64,000 bases of DNA from Laccaria trichodermophora (lineage: Eukaryota; Basidiomycota; Agaricomycetes; Agaricales; Hydnangiaceae), in the NCBI GenBank assembly GCA_018417955.1, contig JACTVC010000001.1, forward strand, positions 2,356,001 through 2,420,000, written 5' to 3'. The notes below the pieces were generated by a model that saw nothing but the letters and a program-made list of their open reading frames with translations, did no database searches and was not told the origin of the DNA. Shown here piece by piece: positions 20,801 to 32,837 of the stretch (the first letter of the stretch is position 1; every line of letters starts with the position of its first letter). The translations under genes and the position numbers were made by a program.

Positions 20801-23116
20801 CCAATGCTTGTCTCCGTCCTCGCGATCACATCTGTAAAACACATCGAGGTTTCCACAGTTCCACCTCTTTCATGAATGAGTGTATGTGATTGGCGAGACC
20901 CTTGGCATGTCGTTCCAATCATACTCCATCCTGAAGATCTTCCGTTCGGAATGGGGCCAAAATAGATGTGTATGTCGGCCTTGGCTGGAGCAATCGGATC
21001 AAAGGGAATCTTTCTAAATCTCAGGTTAGTTATGCTGGAGTAGTAAGCGTATGTCTCAGCAACTCGACGCTGACGGTATGGCGTGGCATCCTTTGGGCCC
21101 TGCACGAAGGAGTATGTAATAACATCGCCGGGGAGCCACAAATTCTCGTCAAAGGCTGCGACTGTATCATTAGCCCCGTCTCCAGTAAATGCATCCTCTG
21201 CACAGCACCAGTCAAGCTCAACACCTTCGCTAGGCGGGTGCCAGTCGAGCTCAACACTTTTGATAGGCAGGTGTTGGTTATCGGTAACTCCGTGGAAATG
21301 GCGGGCGGCCCGAGCCTCAGTGTAATAGCTGATGAACTGGAATCTCATTTCCGGCCAGTTGGACCGAGCATATTCCTCCAAAATATATTCTTTGATCTCT
21401 CCATCGACACCTGCAATCCATAATGCGTGGTCGAGATTCCATCCGTCTTTTACTGGAGTAGAAACCGCAGGAAAAGGATATATGATCATGATAAACGCTA
21501 GATCCATGTCTGAAAAGCCATAGTTGGGAAGGAACTGTAAAGATTCCTCGTTCATTTCTTGCGGCATGAAATACCTGATCGGAGTCAGCGGGGCAATGAT
21601 TGAGGAGGTATACAAACACACACTTCATAATCGATCCAGCGTCTGTCTCCAGGTAGTTGCTCAGTTCAAAATTGGCATATGCGTTGAAAGCCCCTGCCAC
21701 CAAAGCTTCATCAGCGCCTCTGATGACGTAGTTGTTATAATTTTCATACGCTGACAACGAAGAGGATCAGACCATTGTGCTCGTAGACAAAAATAGTCTT
21801 ACCCTCTTGTTTCAGTGTTCCCTGCCCCCCTAGTGCAGGAGAGGCATGCTCATGTGAAAGTCCCAGAGTGTGGCCAATTTCATGCAGAAGGACAGCTCGT
21901 TCAACATCTGTAAAGAGAAGCGTGTCTTCCAGCCATCCAAGATTCATGGTGGCCCTGTCCCTTGGTATGAACTCGATAGTTCTCCCAATGTATGAGAAAG
22001 AGCCGAATCTCTCTTCAAAACTGATACGAATGGTAGCTTCGTTAAGGGAATCCCTATGTTCAAACTTGATATTGGCATAACGACTCCATTGGTCGAAAAC
22101 TGCTACAACTTTTCGTTGTTGTATAAAACTACCCTTCATGAACGCGTATGTTATTGTCTGGAATGGCAAATTCAAAAAGGCTAGTTTGATCGATTTTGTA
22201 GACGACTACTCACAGAGCCGTTGTCCCAGAAGTTCTCCCATCTATGAAGAGTCGACTTCGTGCCGTCCGAGCTGCTACCCTCGGGTTCCAAGGACAACAA
22301 GACGTCTGCACAAGCATATTTGTACCAAGGGGCGAAGACGTATTCGTTGGTGAGTAAATGGTCGCCCAAAACTTTAGTGGCTTCGTCGCTATTCAGAGTC
22401 AAAGGCTCTTTCTCCCCAAGATTCGCGTCTGGCGGGATGTTCACAACCACAGAATGATCTACCACCCCTATTGCATCACTTGAGCTGTTTCTTGAAACGC
22501 TGTTGCCATCGGGAAGAGTGACATCTTCCCCAAGAGGTGAGCTGATAGAATGGATTGGTTGGAGTTTATGATTGACGATCTCGAGGTCGTCTAAACCCTC
22601 GAAATCTTTTATCGCACTGCCTGATGACGCTTTCAATGAGATTGGTGGAGTCGAATCATTTGAACTTGAATTAGCGCGAACGTCCCCTCCTCCCTCAACC
22701 ATAACCGAGCCTGATGTCACTGAAGATGCAGACACTAGTAGCGTTGATTCGGGAGGCTGAGTTACGCCTTCCGTCGCTGTTAGGGTATTTGTACTTGTCG
22801 ATACTGGGGGAACGAGGAACATGATCGGTGATGGTGGTGGTTGGGTCAGAAAAGTGGTAGTTATCGTCGTCGGCTCAGTGGAGACTTCATGAATCGTATC
22901 AACATTTGAACTTCCAGAAGTGGTTGGAACACTCGTTGTGCTGTTTGGAACACTCGAAGTGGGAATCCCAGAACCTCCTGAGATTCCACCTGGTGAAGCA
23001 GTGGGATTCCCAACAGTCAGGTCGCTGATAGTCACATGTGTGGTGGGTGGTGAGAGGGGAGTGATACGCCAGGAAGGGCTTGACTTGCTGGAGTTTGGTG
23101 GCAGACGGTTGCTCAT
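17836..23116 (-). CDS. tandem-metzincin metallopeptidase fused to a large helical region
   Basis: Best model has eight exons: 23116-22214, 22157-21803, 21750-21624, 21574-20536, 20484-20330, 20243-18236, 18171-17980 and 17922-17836 (1,621 residues). Residues 1-~260 are Ser/Thr/Pro-rich. Metzincin 1 (~300-490) has the zinc motif HEIGHTLGLSHEH at ~393 and a SIMKYF Met-turn. Metzincin 2 (~605-810) has HEIAHSLGLRHER at ~731 and a SIMLYAD Met-turn. Both keep all three zinc His and the catalytic Glu, so both look active. The linker repeats VELDW. From ~880 to the end the protein is Ala/Leu/Gln-rich and largely helical (TLNTQLVYLQ, SAELLQDAKDALR, ITADIIALTKEVDELTSYLR), then a short non-helical block. 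I do not recognise this C-terminal family. No signal peptide is seen at the chosen start. The fifth intron (donor GTTGAG) decides whether this is one gene or two; without it, the helical part could be a separate 741-residue gene starting at ATG 20182. Confidence 0.65.
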
Positions 23117-23199
23117 ACCGAGGGAACTGGAATGTCTGCACACTTCCTTACAGCAAATATATCATGAACTTGGGAAGATTGGCCCGGTGACAGCAGACC

Positions 23200-23830
23200 G
23201 CCGGTGAGGGTCGAGAAATCTGGAGTCAAGAGTAATTTAACCTGCTGAAGTCGTTCAAAGTCGAACGGGGCGTTTTGCCAATGACATGACAGCACATACC
23301 TGGCCAATGTTCTAATCCTTCCAACAGACCGCTCGAATATTTTGTTTGAAAACGGCTCGAGCAAATTTTGGATGTTTCCAGATAAACTTCATTCGTTGTG
23401 CCTGACATCAGCGCTGGTGGTCCTTTCCGACTCTGACAGGCTTAACGTAGCTTAACGTTCGCATTCACCATGATCATTGATGGAATCCCATTCCCTTGAT
23501 ACGCGAGTAATTGGAGGCTTCCCATGCGTAGCAAATAAAATTTGGTATACTTGATATCAACATTTGCATGAGGGAGAACTTGAACGATGAACAAGTTACG
23601 TAGAATTCGCACGCAAACTTGTGTGGCCAACAAAAGTAACCAACTCGAACACTTACATTGTGACTCAATAGAACATGTACTCAGTGCGCCAGAGCTATTT
23701 CCTCCGCCTAAAGAGGCTTCTTTTGGCCCATCACAAAGATCTGTACAAACTTTGGCCGCTGGCGAAGGAACTTGAAGAGTCAAGTCGAGGTATATAACCT
23801 TTTGCAAATTTGACTGCATTCCGGTTTAAA
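23200..23830 (-). pseudogene. possible remnants of a small Cys-containing protein
   Basis: Coding-like minus-strand pieces occur here in several frames. One, near 23660-23800, reads CTDLCDGPKEASLGGGNSSG and is followed by a good GTAAGT donor at about 23657; another reads FACEFYVTCSSFKF after a possible acceptor. A third frame (23113-23364) runs into the upstream side of the metallopeptidase gene. They cannot be joined into one open frame and no family is recognised. Upstream exons of the metallopeptidase gene are an alternative. Confidence 0.25.
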
Positions 23831-24673
23831 TCTTATCGCATCGTCGTTCTAGGATCTGGAATCCAAGACACTTGTTCTGCTCTGCGAACTGGCCCAGATT
23901 CTCCTTGCAAAGTAAGCAAATAACGTCTACTCTAACCCAAGTTTTAGGAATTGCATCGCATTCGACGTTTAAAGCTTCATTAATTTCTTGTCTGGGCTTG
24001 CAAATAACTTCTCTTCGAGGAATATCACCATTCTAAGCGCTATCAGCCTGGTTTGCTTGATCACACTCGTCCGGATGTCGTGGGCCGCTGAATTTGGGAA
24101 GAACCTCAGTCGTCGACCCGCAAACACTGTGCGCAATAGAACGTCATTGGTAGTAACTCATGCAGTACACAAAATCACGCGGTTCCATCCTTTTTGTCTT
24201 GCTTTCAACCATTTCAAATACATACCATGTCTGGTCGGGGGTAGTTCTTGGCTGGTCAGTCGGCTGATCGCAACGGTGACGGTGTGGTATGCTCCGTAGC
24301 ACAGTTGTATTTAGACGCTACAGTTGTGTATCGGGACCCGGTTGTTCCTTATTGGGACCGCTCCGGAATATAACTCTAACTAACTCACCGTACATCCTGA
24401 TCGCGATAAACGGATAAAAGTCAAGAAGCTTCAAAAATTCGCTGCTGACTCTGGCTGGTCCCAATCTGGTGCACTCTTATTGTTATCCTCTCCGCCACCC
24501 TATATGACGCGCACTCTTCTCAACTCCTTGGCTGATGCTACAGCAACATAACGCTTTGTCTCGTGCAAACTGTAAAAGCATAAAATGGCTCTGTCGCTCT
24601 GTGAGCGGGGTTCATAGTTTCATTGCGACCCCCCACAAATCACCACTTTGCGACTCATTCATCCTCTCTAATC

Positions 24674-24775
24674 ATGGACGCCTTCATCATCACCACTGTT
24701 GACGTCGACAACATCCCCGTCTGCAAGGAACAACCAGGCGGCAGCGGCAATGATGTCTACTGCACCATCGCTTGA
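24674..24775 (+). CDS. mating pheromone precursor (CaaX box)
   Basis: A 33-residue frame starting MDAFIITTVDVDNIPVC and ending GGSGNDVYCTIA. Basidiomycete B-mating-type pheromone precursors are 30-70 residues long, often start MD-(A/S/T)-F, and end in a CaaX box that is farnesylated. Here the box is CTIA, preceded by a small Gly/Ser/Asn-rich segment, as in the family. The charged pair in CKEQPGG could be the internal cleavage point giving a mature peptide of about 11-12 residues, which is inference. The start context is CTAATCATGG. CTTTGTC and CTTTGCG upstream are partial matches to HMG-factor sites. No STE3-type receptor gene is present within the window, so this may be an orphan pheromone gene outside the B locus proper or the edge of the locus. 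Confidence 0.8.
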   Translation: MDAFIITTVDVDNIPVCKEQPGGSGNDVYCTIA

Positions 24776-25214
24776 AACTCAAGCTCTGCGTTTCCGCAAC
24801 GATCTCATACATCCGAGTTAGTCGTCTAATGCTTTCTAAGCATAAAAACCTCTATTACTCCTCCAGATCATATCATTATTCGTTCATATTACGCATCGGC
24901 CACGCATTACTGCATCGCATTATCAGAGGAGGGCAGGGGGAGACAATTTTGAGCCGCTTGGCGGCCAGTTAGTTTAACCATTTTGAATTCAGAAGTATTG
25001 TCAAGTTTTATGGAGTTCTGGAACGTTGGTGGAATGTCAAATATTTGTGGGACTGACATGCTTTTGACATAACGCGTCAACGCGTTGTGTGGCTCTGTTT
25101 ATGCAAATCAATCACAGCGGGACAACTAGTTGACAACTAGTCATCCAAGAGGTGACAGATCCAGCGATCCCGGACATCAGATCCAATAGTCATCGCTTCT
25201 GGACTATAACCCCT
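24776..25214. other. intergenic
   Basis: Lies between the pheromone gene and the ketopantoate-reductase-family gene. A short perfect tandem duplication (GACAACTAGTTGACAACTAGT) lies at 25119-25141. No gene is seen. Confidence 0.4.
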
Positions 25215-26704
25215 ATGAAAGACGTTCTTCTGGTTGGCTTTGGCGCCGTTGGAGCAATCTGTACGCTCCCAAACAGAATTCACAGCATGATGATATCGTA
25301 CTCATCACTACAAAGACTCCCTTATCTTGAAAAGAAGTGGGTTGGTTCGAGTAACTGCCGTTGCGCGCAGCAATTATGATCTGGTGAACAGTAGGTGGTC
25401 TACTTCTTTTCTCGTATATTCTATATGCTTAAAAGAGTCTGTTCATCTAGAAGAGGGCGTAAATTTCAGGAGTGGAAAATACGGAGAGATCAATGGGTGG
25501 AAGCCTGATCGACGTAAGTTTATCTTTATCTCTCTTGATCTTTTCCTAAACGCGCTCGAGAGTGTGCAGATCTGTAGCTGATGCTGCCGATAGGCCATAT
25601 TCATATGTTGTGGTTACGACCAAAGCTATCCCAGAACTGATGCGGACACCCAAGCTGCTGGCACCACTCCTTGCTGCCCGCTACACTGATCAGTTCTCAC
25701 AACCTACTTACGTCTTACTTCAGAATGGCTTAAATGTCGAAGTTGATTTATATAACGCTCTGAAAGAGCTCGGAAAGGGTGATCCCAGCATCATCAGCAC
25801 CGCTCTTGGGATTGGGACAAACCTTTTGGCACCAAACGTCGTTCAGCATAATGATTTTGTGCGTTTGTGGAAACTGAAAATTTATTTTAACCATTGGGCT
25901 AACGGTCTTTTTCCCCCCAAAGGATCGCGTTACTATAGATACAACGATAGAAGTACCACTGAAAATAACTCTGAAGAGGCGGCTCTTCTGAAAGATCTGG
26001 GAGAAATTCTTGAGGCGGGGGGCAGCACAGTCACGATCGTCCCCGAAATCCAAAGGGCAAAATTTGCCAAAAACTTTTGGAATGTAGCCTTTTCATCTTT
26101 TGCGACATTAACGAAGTTTGTATTTTTCTTTTCCGAGTCTCACCGAGTTGACAGTATACGTGCAGTTATAGACTTCCTGCTATCTTCCGACCTGCCCCAG
26201 AAAGTCCGTCGGAATCATACAGCCCTTATGTGTCTCCCTCTACGGCCAATTTGATTGCAGAGTACACGATTCCTTCTATTAGAGCAACATTAACGGAACT
26301 CCTCAATTTGGGCGAGTTGGAGTGAATGGTTTTGTTGCTTTGTACATTTTATTAATTTTCATTTAGGTCGGGCTCTCGGATTCCCAGATGGCGATGGTGG
26401 CCTTCCGTCATCGCTAGTTGACAGTGTTTTGAATAACACAGCGCGGCTACACACTTCGCCTGAAAGCTTTCACACACCAAGCATGATGCTTGACGCAGAG
26501 AAAGGCCAAGCGATCGAGGTAGAGGTCATCCTCGGAGAGGTTGTGCGAATGGCGAGACAAATTAATGTGGACATTCCTGCAAGTGCCGTCACTTTCGTTT
26601 GGAACACCGAGCGCTAACCACAAAGCTAGCGCGTTGAAACTTTGTATGGTCTGTTGTTGGTGGTCCAAAACCAAATCCTCCGCAAGATAGAGAGTCGGAA
26701 ATAA
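25215..26704 (+). CDS. ketopantoate reductase (ApbA/PanE) family protein
   Basis: Eight exons (25215-25260, 25316-25390, 25451-25513, 25563-25862, 25923-26119, 26155-26311, 26367-26578, 26630-26704) give 374 residues, the usual length. The N-terminus MKDVLLVGFGAVGAIYSLIL is the NADP-binding Rossmann GxGxxG. The segment YVVVTTKAIPE, the QNGLNVE motif (QNG, family hallmark) and the C-terminal helical domain with EIQRAKFAKNFWNVAFSS (the conserved K..N..N residues) follow. The family reduces 2-dehydropantoate to pantoate for CoA synthesis or acts on related 2-oxo acids; fungal members are often uncharacterised. Two introns appear to use GC donors (G|GCGAGT at 26312 and T|GCAAGT at 26579). The exon 4/5 join reads VRSRYYRYNDRS in place of the usual DRVTIG-type segment; the more family-like splice at 25858 would need a one-base shift. 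It may therefore be slightly decayed. Confidence 0.75.
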
Positions 26705-27148
26705 TTGCGTCAGCCGATCACAACCTCTACGTGTAGCTGACGTGGAGCGGTCCCGATAGAAGCGCTCAACTGACTGCGGAACCATTGCGGATTGGATAAG
26801 AGCGTGGATAGGGCGAGGTTGGGCGAGGCAGTGGTGACTCGTTGTTGATGGTGTTTGTATGTATTTGGTGGCGCAATGTGTATATGAACCCCGCTGGCAC
26901 TTGAATTCATTCAATCCTTGCTCAACTTGATTTGTTCCCTCTGGGCACATTGTTCATTCTGAACGTGTTCCCCCTGGGCACGCTCATCCTTGAGACAATC
27001 ATTTCTTGTCATTCGCATACAACATCTTTCATACAACATCGTTCCACTTCTTGTGAGCGCCGAAACTACCCGCCCCAGTGTGCGTCGTCGAAACGCGTTT
27101 TTCAAAGTAAGAATCTTCACAGCAGAAACAGATAACATCTAGAAACGC
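26705..27148. promoter_or_regulatory. Argonaute promoter/leader region
   Basis: Intergenic DNA upstream of the Argonaute start. It has a short internal direct repeat (CCCTGGGCAC near 26970 and CCTCTGGGCAC near 26938). A 67-codon plus frame (26932-27135) ends just before the Argonaute ATG and could be an upstream open frame if transcription starts early. No other gene is supported. Confidence 0.3.
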
Positions 27149-30100
27149 ATGGCTTACCGAGGCGATCGAGGAGGACGTGGCCGTGGTGGTCAGTCCGGCC
27201 CTCCACGTGGAGGTTTTGACTCTAGGGGTCGTGGAGATTTCAGAGGAAGGGGAGGACCTCCTCGAGGTGGAGGTGGTGGCCGTGGCGGCGGCGGTGGTGC
27301 TGGTCGCGGAGGGTATATCTCTTGCACTTTGGTGGTTACTGGGGGCTCACCTCAACTCCAGAGTCTTCAATCCTGGACCAGTGGATATTGATGCTCGTCT
27401 CAAAGACAACTCACAAGATGCGCTCGTCCAGTCGATGAAGTCGTTGACCGTCAAGCCAAACGAGCTACCCCTACGTCCCAATTTCGGGACAGCAGGGACC
27501 CCAATCAAATTACGGGCCAATTTCTTCCCAATCAAGGTTCCAAAGGGACCTTTCTACGAGTACGAGGTGTCGATTTCACCAGTTGCTGGCACAGCGATCC
27601 GTCGAGTGAAGCGACGGATCTTCCAGCTTGCTGAACAATCTCCTCAATGGGCAGCATCTGGCCTTCGGGGCAACGTTGCACATGATCATTCCAGTAAGCT
27701 AATCGCAGCAAAGAAGCTTCCGCAACCCATTTCGATTCCCGTCCCGTTCTACGACGAAGACGAACAGGGACCCAAGCAAGGCGGGAAACAATACACACTT
27801 ACCATCGAATATCAGCGTGACATAGAATTTCAGAGTTTGCTTCAGTTCGTTCTTCACTCTTTCGGCACCTTGTAGATCGTGACGCGTTGCTGTTCAGGTG
27901 CCTGAGGGGTGACGTGCAATACCGCGATTACGATATCAATCCTATTCTTGCCGCTATGAATGTTATCCTTGCGGCTCACCCAAATCGTTCGGGTGGTACA
28001 GGTGTCATGGTAGGACGAAACCGCTTCTTCTTCCGCTCGCCAGGCGAATCAATCAGCCTGGGTGGAGGCCTCGAAGCATGGAAAGGCTTCTATTCTTCTG
28101 TTCGCCCTGCCCACAACCAGCTAATGGTGAACGTGAACGGTCGGTGTTTCGCGCTAACTTGCGTCATTCTGGTCTAACATGAAGTCTAGTTTGTACCACT
28201 GCCTTCTACCAACCCGGAAATCTCGCTCAAGCGATGACCGCATTTAGGGATGCGAGTTTTGGTGCCCGTCCTGCTGCTTTCGTCAAAGGCGTCAGGGTGA
28301 AGACGTTGCACCTGGGATATAGAAAGACAGTCAAAGCCTTATCCAATAAGACTGCAAGGCAATACACATTTGTAGCGGCAGACCTCGGCGGGGAGGTAAC
28401 AGTGGAGCAGTACTTCCAGAGAAGTAAATTATTTAATTTCTTGAATTCACAAAGTTGACATATTTCCTTTTCGCAGAGTACAACCTGAGGCTACAATACC
28501 CCGACATGCCCCTCGTTGATGTAGGTGGACAGAAGTCAAACCTCCTCCCCCCCGAACTCTGCGAAATATTGCCAAACCAACCCTTCCGTGGCAAACTCAC
28601 GGACGAGCACACTGCGGCGATGATCACGGCAGCAGCTAAGCCACCCAATATCAATGCTCAATCAATCACTGGGCGAGGCCTCGATGAACTTGGCTTCAGA
28701 CAGGGAGCAGCCCCCCTTGGTGCTTTTGGAGTCGCCATCGGGACCGAAATGACAGTTGTTCCTGGTCGAATCCTCCCTGCTCCAGGAGTTCAATATGGTC
28801 AAGGAACCCCTGAAGTCGACGATCGCGCAAGCTGGAATTTGAGAAACGTGAAGTTTAAGAAGGGGGCGCGTCTAGAGAATTGGGCGGTTCTGGTGATTCG
28901 CGATGGGAACAGGGATGAATTCCAAAGTCTCCAGGACCCCGAATTGAAGAGCACGTACAAGGGATTTGCTGATATGTGCAGAAAGAGCGGGATGAACGTC
29001 GACCAAAAGGACCCAGCAGTCGTCGAAGCAAAACTTCCTCAAAAAAACTTCGCAGATTCCACGAGAGCTCAAGCGATTGGTGTCATTCGGAACGCTTTGA
29101 CGACGCTTAAGGCGAAACCTACGATTGTGTTGGTCATCCTATCAAACGGCGACAAGCACGTGTACTCTGGGTTGAAGCATCTTTGCGATTGCTACCTTGA
29201 TCTAGGTCAGTTTAACCTGCATTTCCCTTACCTATCACTGAAAATCTTTGGATAGCGACCGTCTGTGTCCAATCCGGCAAGATTCGGAAAGAGAAAGGTT
29301 CGATCGACCCATCAACTTCCTCTATTGCGACATAATTGTCTTTCTAGGTCAAATACAGTACTTCGCCAACGTTGCGCTCAAATTCAACATGAAATTGGGC
29401 GGTGTCAAGTAGGTTTCTCTTGCCATCTTCTTGTTGAGGTACTGACAATCACGGACTAGCCATGCCTTGAATGCAGCCAACATGGCGTGGTTGAAGAAAG
29501 CGCCGACAATGCTTGTTGGAATCGACGTTACCCACCCGGGACCAGGTAGCGTGAAAGGAACCCCTTCTATCGCAGCTGTTGTTGCTAGTTGTGAGTCCGA
29601 CTTTGCGCAATATCCTGCCAGTCTGGAGATACAGGAATCCAAGAAGGAGGTTTGTGGATTTTTCGTCTGGTTAGTTGGTACAAACTAATGTATGATTAGA
29701 TGGTGACAAATCTCGCCAAGATGATGTGGGAGCGCCTCACATTGTTCAAGGCGAAAAACAATGTACTGCCGCAACGCGTGCTGGTGTATCGTGACGGAGT
29801 ATCAGAGGTCAGTTCGCCGTGTTTTCAACTGTTCATTTGTTCACTCTCATCTGGACAGGGTCAATTCCTTATTGTTATTGAGCAAGAGTTGCCTGCAATC
29901 AAGGAAGCATTCAAGAAGTTCGATACCCCCAAATCGCCTTACCGTCCCCAGCTTACCATCGTCATCTGCGTGAGTTGCTTATATTTCTGCTGCCTATGAA
30001 AGACGTGTTGACAATTCAACAGGGCAAGAGGCATCATACGCGATTTTACCCAACAGAGGGGGCGCACGCTGACCACAATGGGAACCCCCGTCCAGGAACG

Positions 30101-30545
30101 GTGGTGGATCGTGGAGTCACCGCGATCTATCAGTATGACTTTTTCTTACAAGGTAACCAGCTACTCATTTACAGACCTCGAGCGTTGTCAATAACTACTC
30201 TATACAGCTCACGGTGGTCTGCAGGGTACCACTCGACCTACCCATTACTATGTTGTTCATGACGAGATCGGCTTCATGGCTGACGAACTCCAATCTCTCA
30301 CCAATTCCGTCAGCTACATGTTCGCTCGCGCTACCAAAGCCGTCAGCTTGGTTTCCCCTGCTTATTACGCAGATCTCGCTTGTGAGAGAGGGCGGTGTTA
30401 CTTGCACAAGCTGTTGCTTGGCATTTCCAGCAGCGGTGGATCATCATCGAGCAGCGGTAATGAAGAGGCTGTCATGCGAGAGGCGGCTCAGTCCTGGAAT
30501 AATGGTGTTAGCAATCGGTTGAAGGATACCATGTTTTATCTGTGA
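27149..30545 (+). CDS. AGO: Argonaute
   Basis: Twelve exons (27149-27312, 27362-27844, 27898-28139, 28190-28423, 28477-29205, 29256-29297, 29348-29408, 29460-29649, 29700-29807, 29859-29969, 30023-30152, 30208-30545) give 943 residues. The N-terminal ~55 residues are an RGG/GRG-rich tail. ArgoN, linker, PAZ (around YFQRKYNLRLQYPDMPLVDV), MID and PIWI domains follow in order. The PIWI catalytic tetrad is complete: D674 (VGIDVTHPGP), E715 (ESKKE), D747 (VYRDGVSEGQ) and D887 (SPAYYADLACERGR), so a DEDD slicer. C-terminal end is DTMFYL. Argonautes load small RNAs and silence transcripts or transposons in the cytoplasm or nucleus. All introns are 49-58 bp with GT-AG ends. A transposon insertion lies 195 bp past the stop, and an RNase III gene is beyond it on the opposite strand. 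Confidence 0.95.
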
Positions 30546-31192
30546 TGGAGATATCTTACGGTCTAGTTGGGCACATCCGGGCGATGTGCGGGTCATCTTC
30601 TTCGTTATCTGATCCTTCGGTGTACTTTTAGTAGAATCTGTACTATGTAAACTCCAATCTCAAGTTTCCTGTGTCGTTGGAATACAAATAGGTGTTCACC
30701 AACGAAATCTGAACTGTGTATAACGACGAGGCAGTCTAACACTGTGGGAAGTAATTAGGGTAAAAATCATCGTCAAAGTCGTTGCTACTCAGTGTAGAAA
30801 CTGATGAAAATCAGTGTGTAAGACGGTACACGTCGGTAGTGACATTGAAAAATCAATGTCATCAGCAGTGATGAACAATGTGTTAGAAACTGCTTTTCAT
30901 GGTGCACAGTATGTATGGTAGTCGGACACGTTGCTTTTCAGCCAGAACGACAATGAATGTAAACGTGTTCTGCATTGAAGTGGTACTTTACACATTGATT
31001 TTCTTTACAGGGTAGGCATCCGAAAAAATGTACTACAGCTTTCTATCTGATGGGCAACAACAGCCAGAGGGTGTATAGCAACAAAGGAGAGCAAAAACAA
31101 AAAGTTATTGGGCCAAACGAGACCGAGACCGAGTCATACGTCCCGGCCAGCGCGAGCGGCCTTCACCATGCTGAGAAGTCTTGTTTGGGCCG

Positions 31193-31790
31193 TTAATTGA
31201 TGCGGACGAGAAGGCCATGAGAAACACATACTACAAAAGGCTCAGGTGACGAGGGTGCAGAGCTCATTGTCCTTGATGACGGACACTGGGATTCCACTAT
31301 GCGCGCTGCGTCGGCTTTACTAAAAGCTTGATAGATCAGCGCGTCGAAATCCTCTTCGCTCTCTTCATGCACATAGACCGAGAATTCAGTCCTCCTGCTC
31401 TCGAGCATCGTTGTGTACGCCTGCTCGGGTGAAAGCTTATCCTGTGGAATCGAGTTTGCGGCGACGAAAGGAACAAGAAAGATTCTAAAAAAGGAGGCCA
31501 AGTCCATTGTAATGAAGGCCGTTAGAGAGGTTGAAGCTGGGGGAAACATGCGCAGAAGAGTCGTCTCAATGACAACCACGCTACTCTCCGCGTAGCTAGC
31601 AGAACAAGTGAGTGTCACAAGCGTAGTCCCCGATCCACTCACTATCCCCAGTAAGAGTGTTAGACAGGGTCCAGTCGAGCAGATTGAATTGTAAGGTGTG
31701 AAAAATCTTGATCCAAGTTGGCTCTTGAAGCTCTCGTATACGAAGCGGGCTTGAATTTCTGGGCGAGAGGTGGAGAAAGTTCATCACACC
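31193..31790 (-). pseudogene. coding segment within transposon copy A only
   Basis: Two minus-strand pieces, 31787-~31645 and ~31600-31193, join across a plausible GTGAGT...CTAG intron. The second reads VAANSIPQDKLSPEQAYTTM and then a RRTEFSVYVHEESEEDFDAL segment, with coding-like composition. No family is recognised. The second copy of the element has no counterpart, because its homology ends near 60.89 kb (equivalent to ~31.77 kb here). Confidence 0.4.
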
Positions 31791-31881
31791 ACAACGAGAT
31801 CAGCACACAAGGCTCGTGTTTTAGCCCAAACTTACCAAATTGACCTTCCTCGTCCAGACCGATGGCCCATCTACCACCTCC

Positions 31882-32505
31882 TCACCACTGATGAAAGACC
31901 TCCTTCACTGTCACTGCTCTCCTCTCCACTGCTGCACAGCTCTTGCAAAGCGCCTCGCTAATATAGCGTGTAAGCGCACTGACACGGTTTGTAAGATCTT
32001 GTTGAATTAGTTCGTGCGCCGGCCAGCCATTGTGAAACTGGCAAGCGACTTGATTTTCTCTTGCACCTGATAGAATATGAGCGCATATATGCAGCAAAAA
32101 ACATCAGAAATTCACATACCATAGACGCACCGTGCTTTCTTGCTAATTCAACTGCCTGAAACCAAGTATGCGAGAAATTAAACCTCATACATTTGAGATT
32201 CATATCGTACGCACCCTGATCAAAGCATACTGCCAATCTTTGCCAGATAGGCCCATCGCACGCTGAACGTTCCAGTCATGGCCAGCTTGACCAGCATCCT
32301 TAATGAGATCCCTCTCTCAGACCTTCGGGGATTTGGGTGCTTCTGATGTTGTTTTCCTGATTTCATGTCCCTGCCACTCAGTATCCTGAAGATTTGAAAG
32401 TGAAGAAACGTACGAACCTCATGGTTGATTTTGCTTGCCGCCTCTGCCAATGCTATTCTACTTGTGCTTCGTGAATCGTCTTCCTTTTATCCTTCTCGTG
32501 ATTGC
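31882..32505 (-). pseudogene. transposon-borne gene 1, copy A
   Basis: Coding segments on the minus strand: MAPDHGNHEKDKRKTIHEAQ, then AEAASKINHE, then TGTFSVRWAYLAK, then FNFSHTWFQAVELARKHGAS, an intron with GTATGT donor, and VACQFHNGWPAHELIQQDL. The order matches the plus-strand copy at 59.94-60.70 kb. In copy A the frame breaks at the SML/FDQGAYD junction, where one base more is present than in the other copy. The protein family is unknown to me. Conservation of reading frame pieces in both copies shows that the ancestor was coding. Confidence 0.5.
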
Positions 32506-32837
32506 CATGATCTGGAGCCATTTCTATGAGCAAGGATGTTTGGAGAGGATGCGAGCGCCAGACATCGAGGTTGAAGTCAAGAGATGTAGCGACCACGTGA
32601 CTAGATCCCAAGTCTCAGTTATTATTAAATTTGCGAAGCATGTTTGTTCGTGCCAGGTTGGGGTCTGATCAGCAACGAAAGCACTCTCCGTAAATCTGAC
32701 ACCCTTAGTTGAAGTGAAAGGCAGATTCCGGGATGTGAGTATCTTTCATATCAATTGAACAAATTGGCCGATTTAATTGGTATCTCGCTAGATGAAAGCC
32801 ACATAGTACTGAAGACTCCAAGTCGGCAGTCCTTTCA

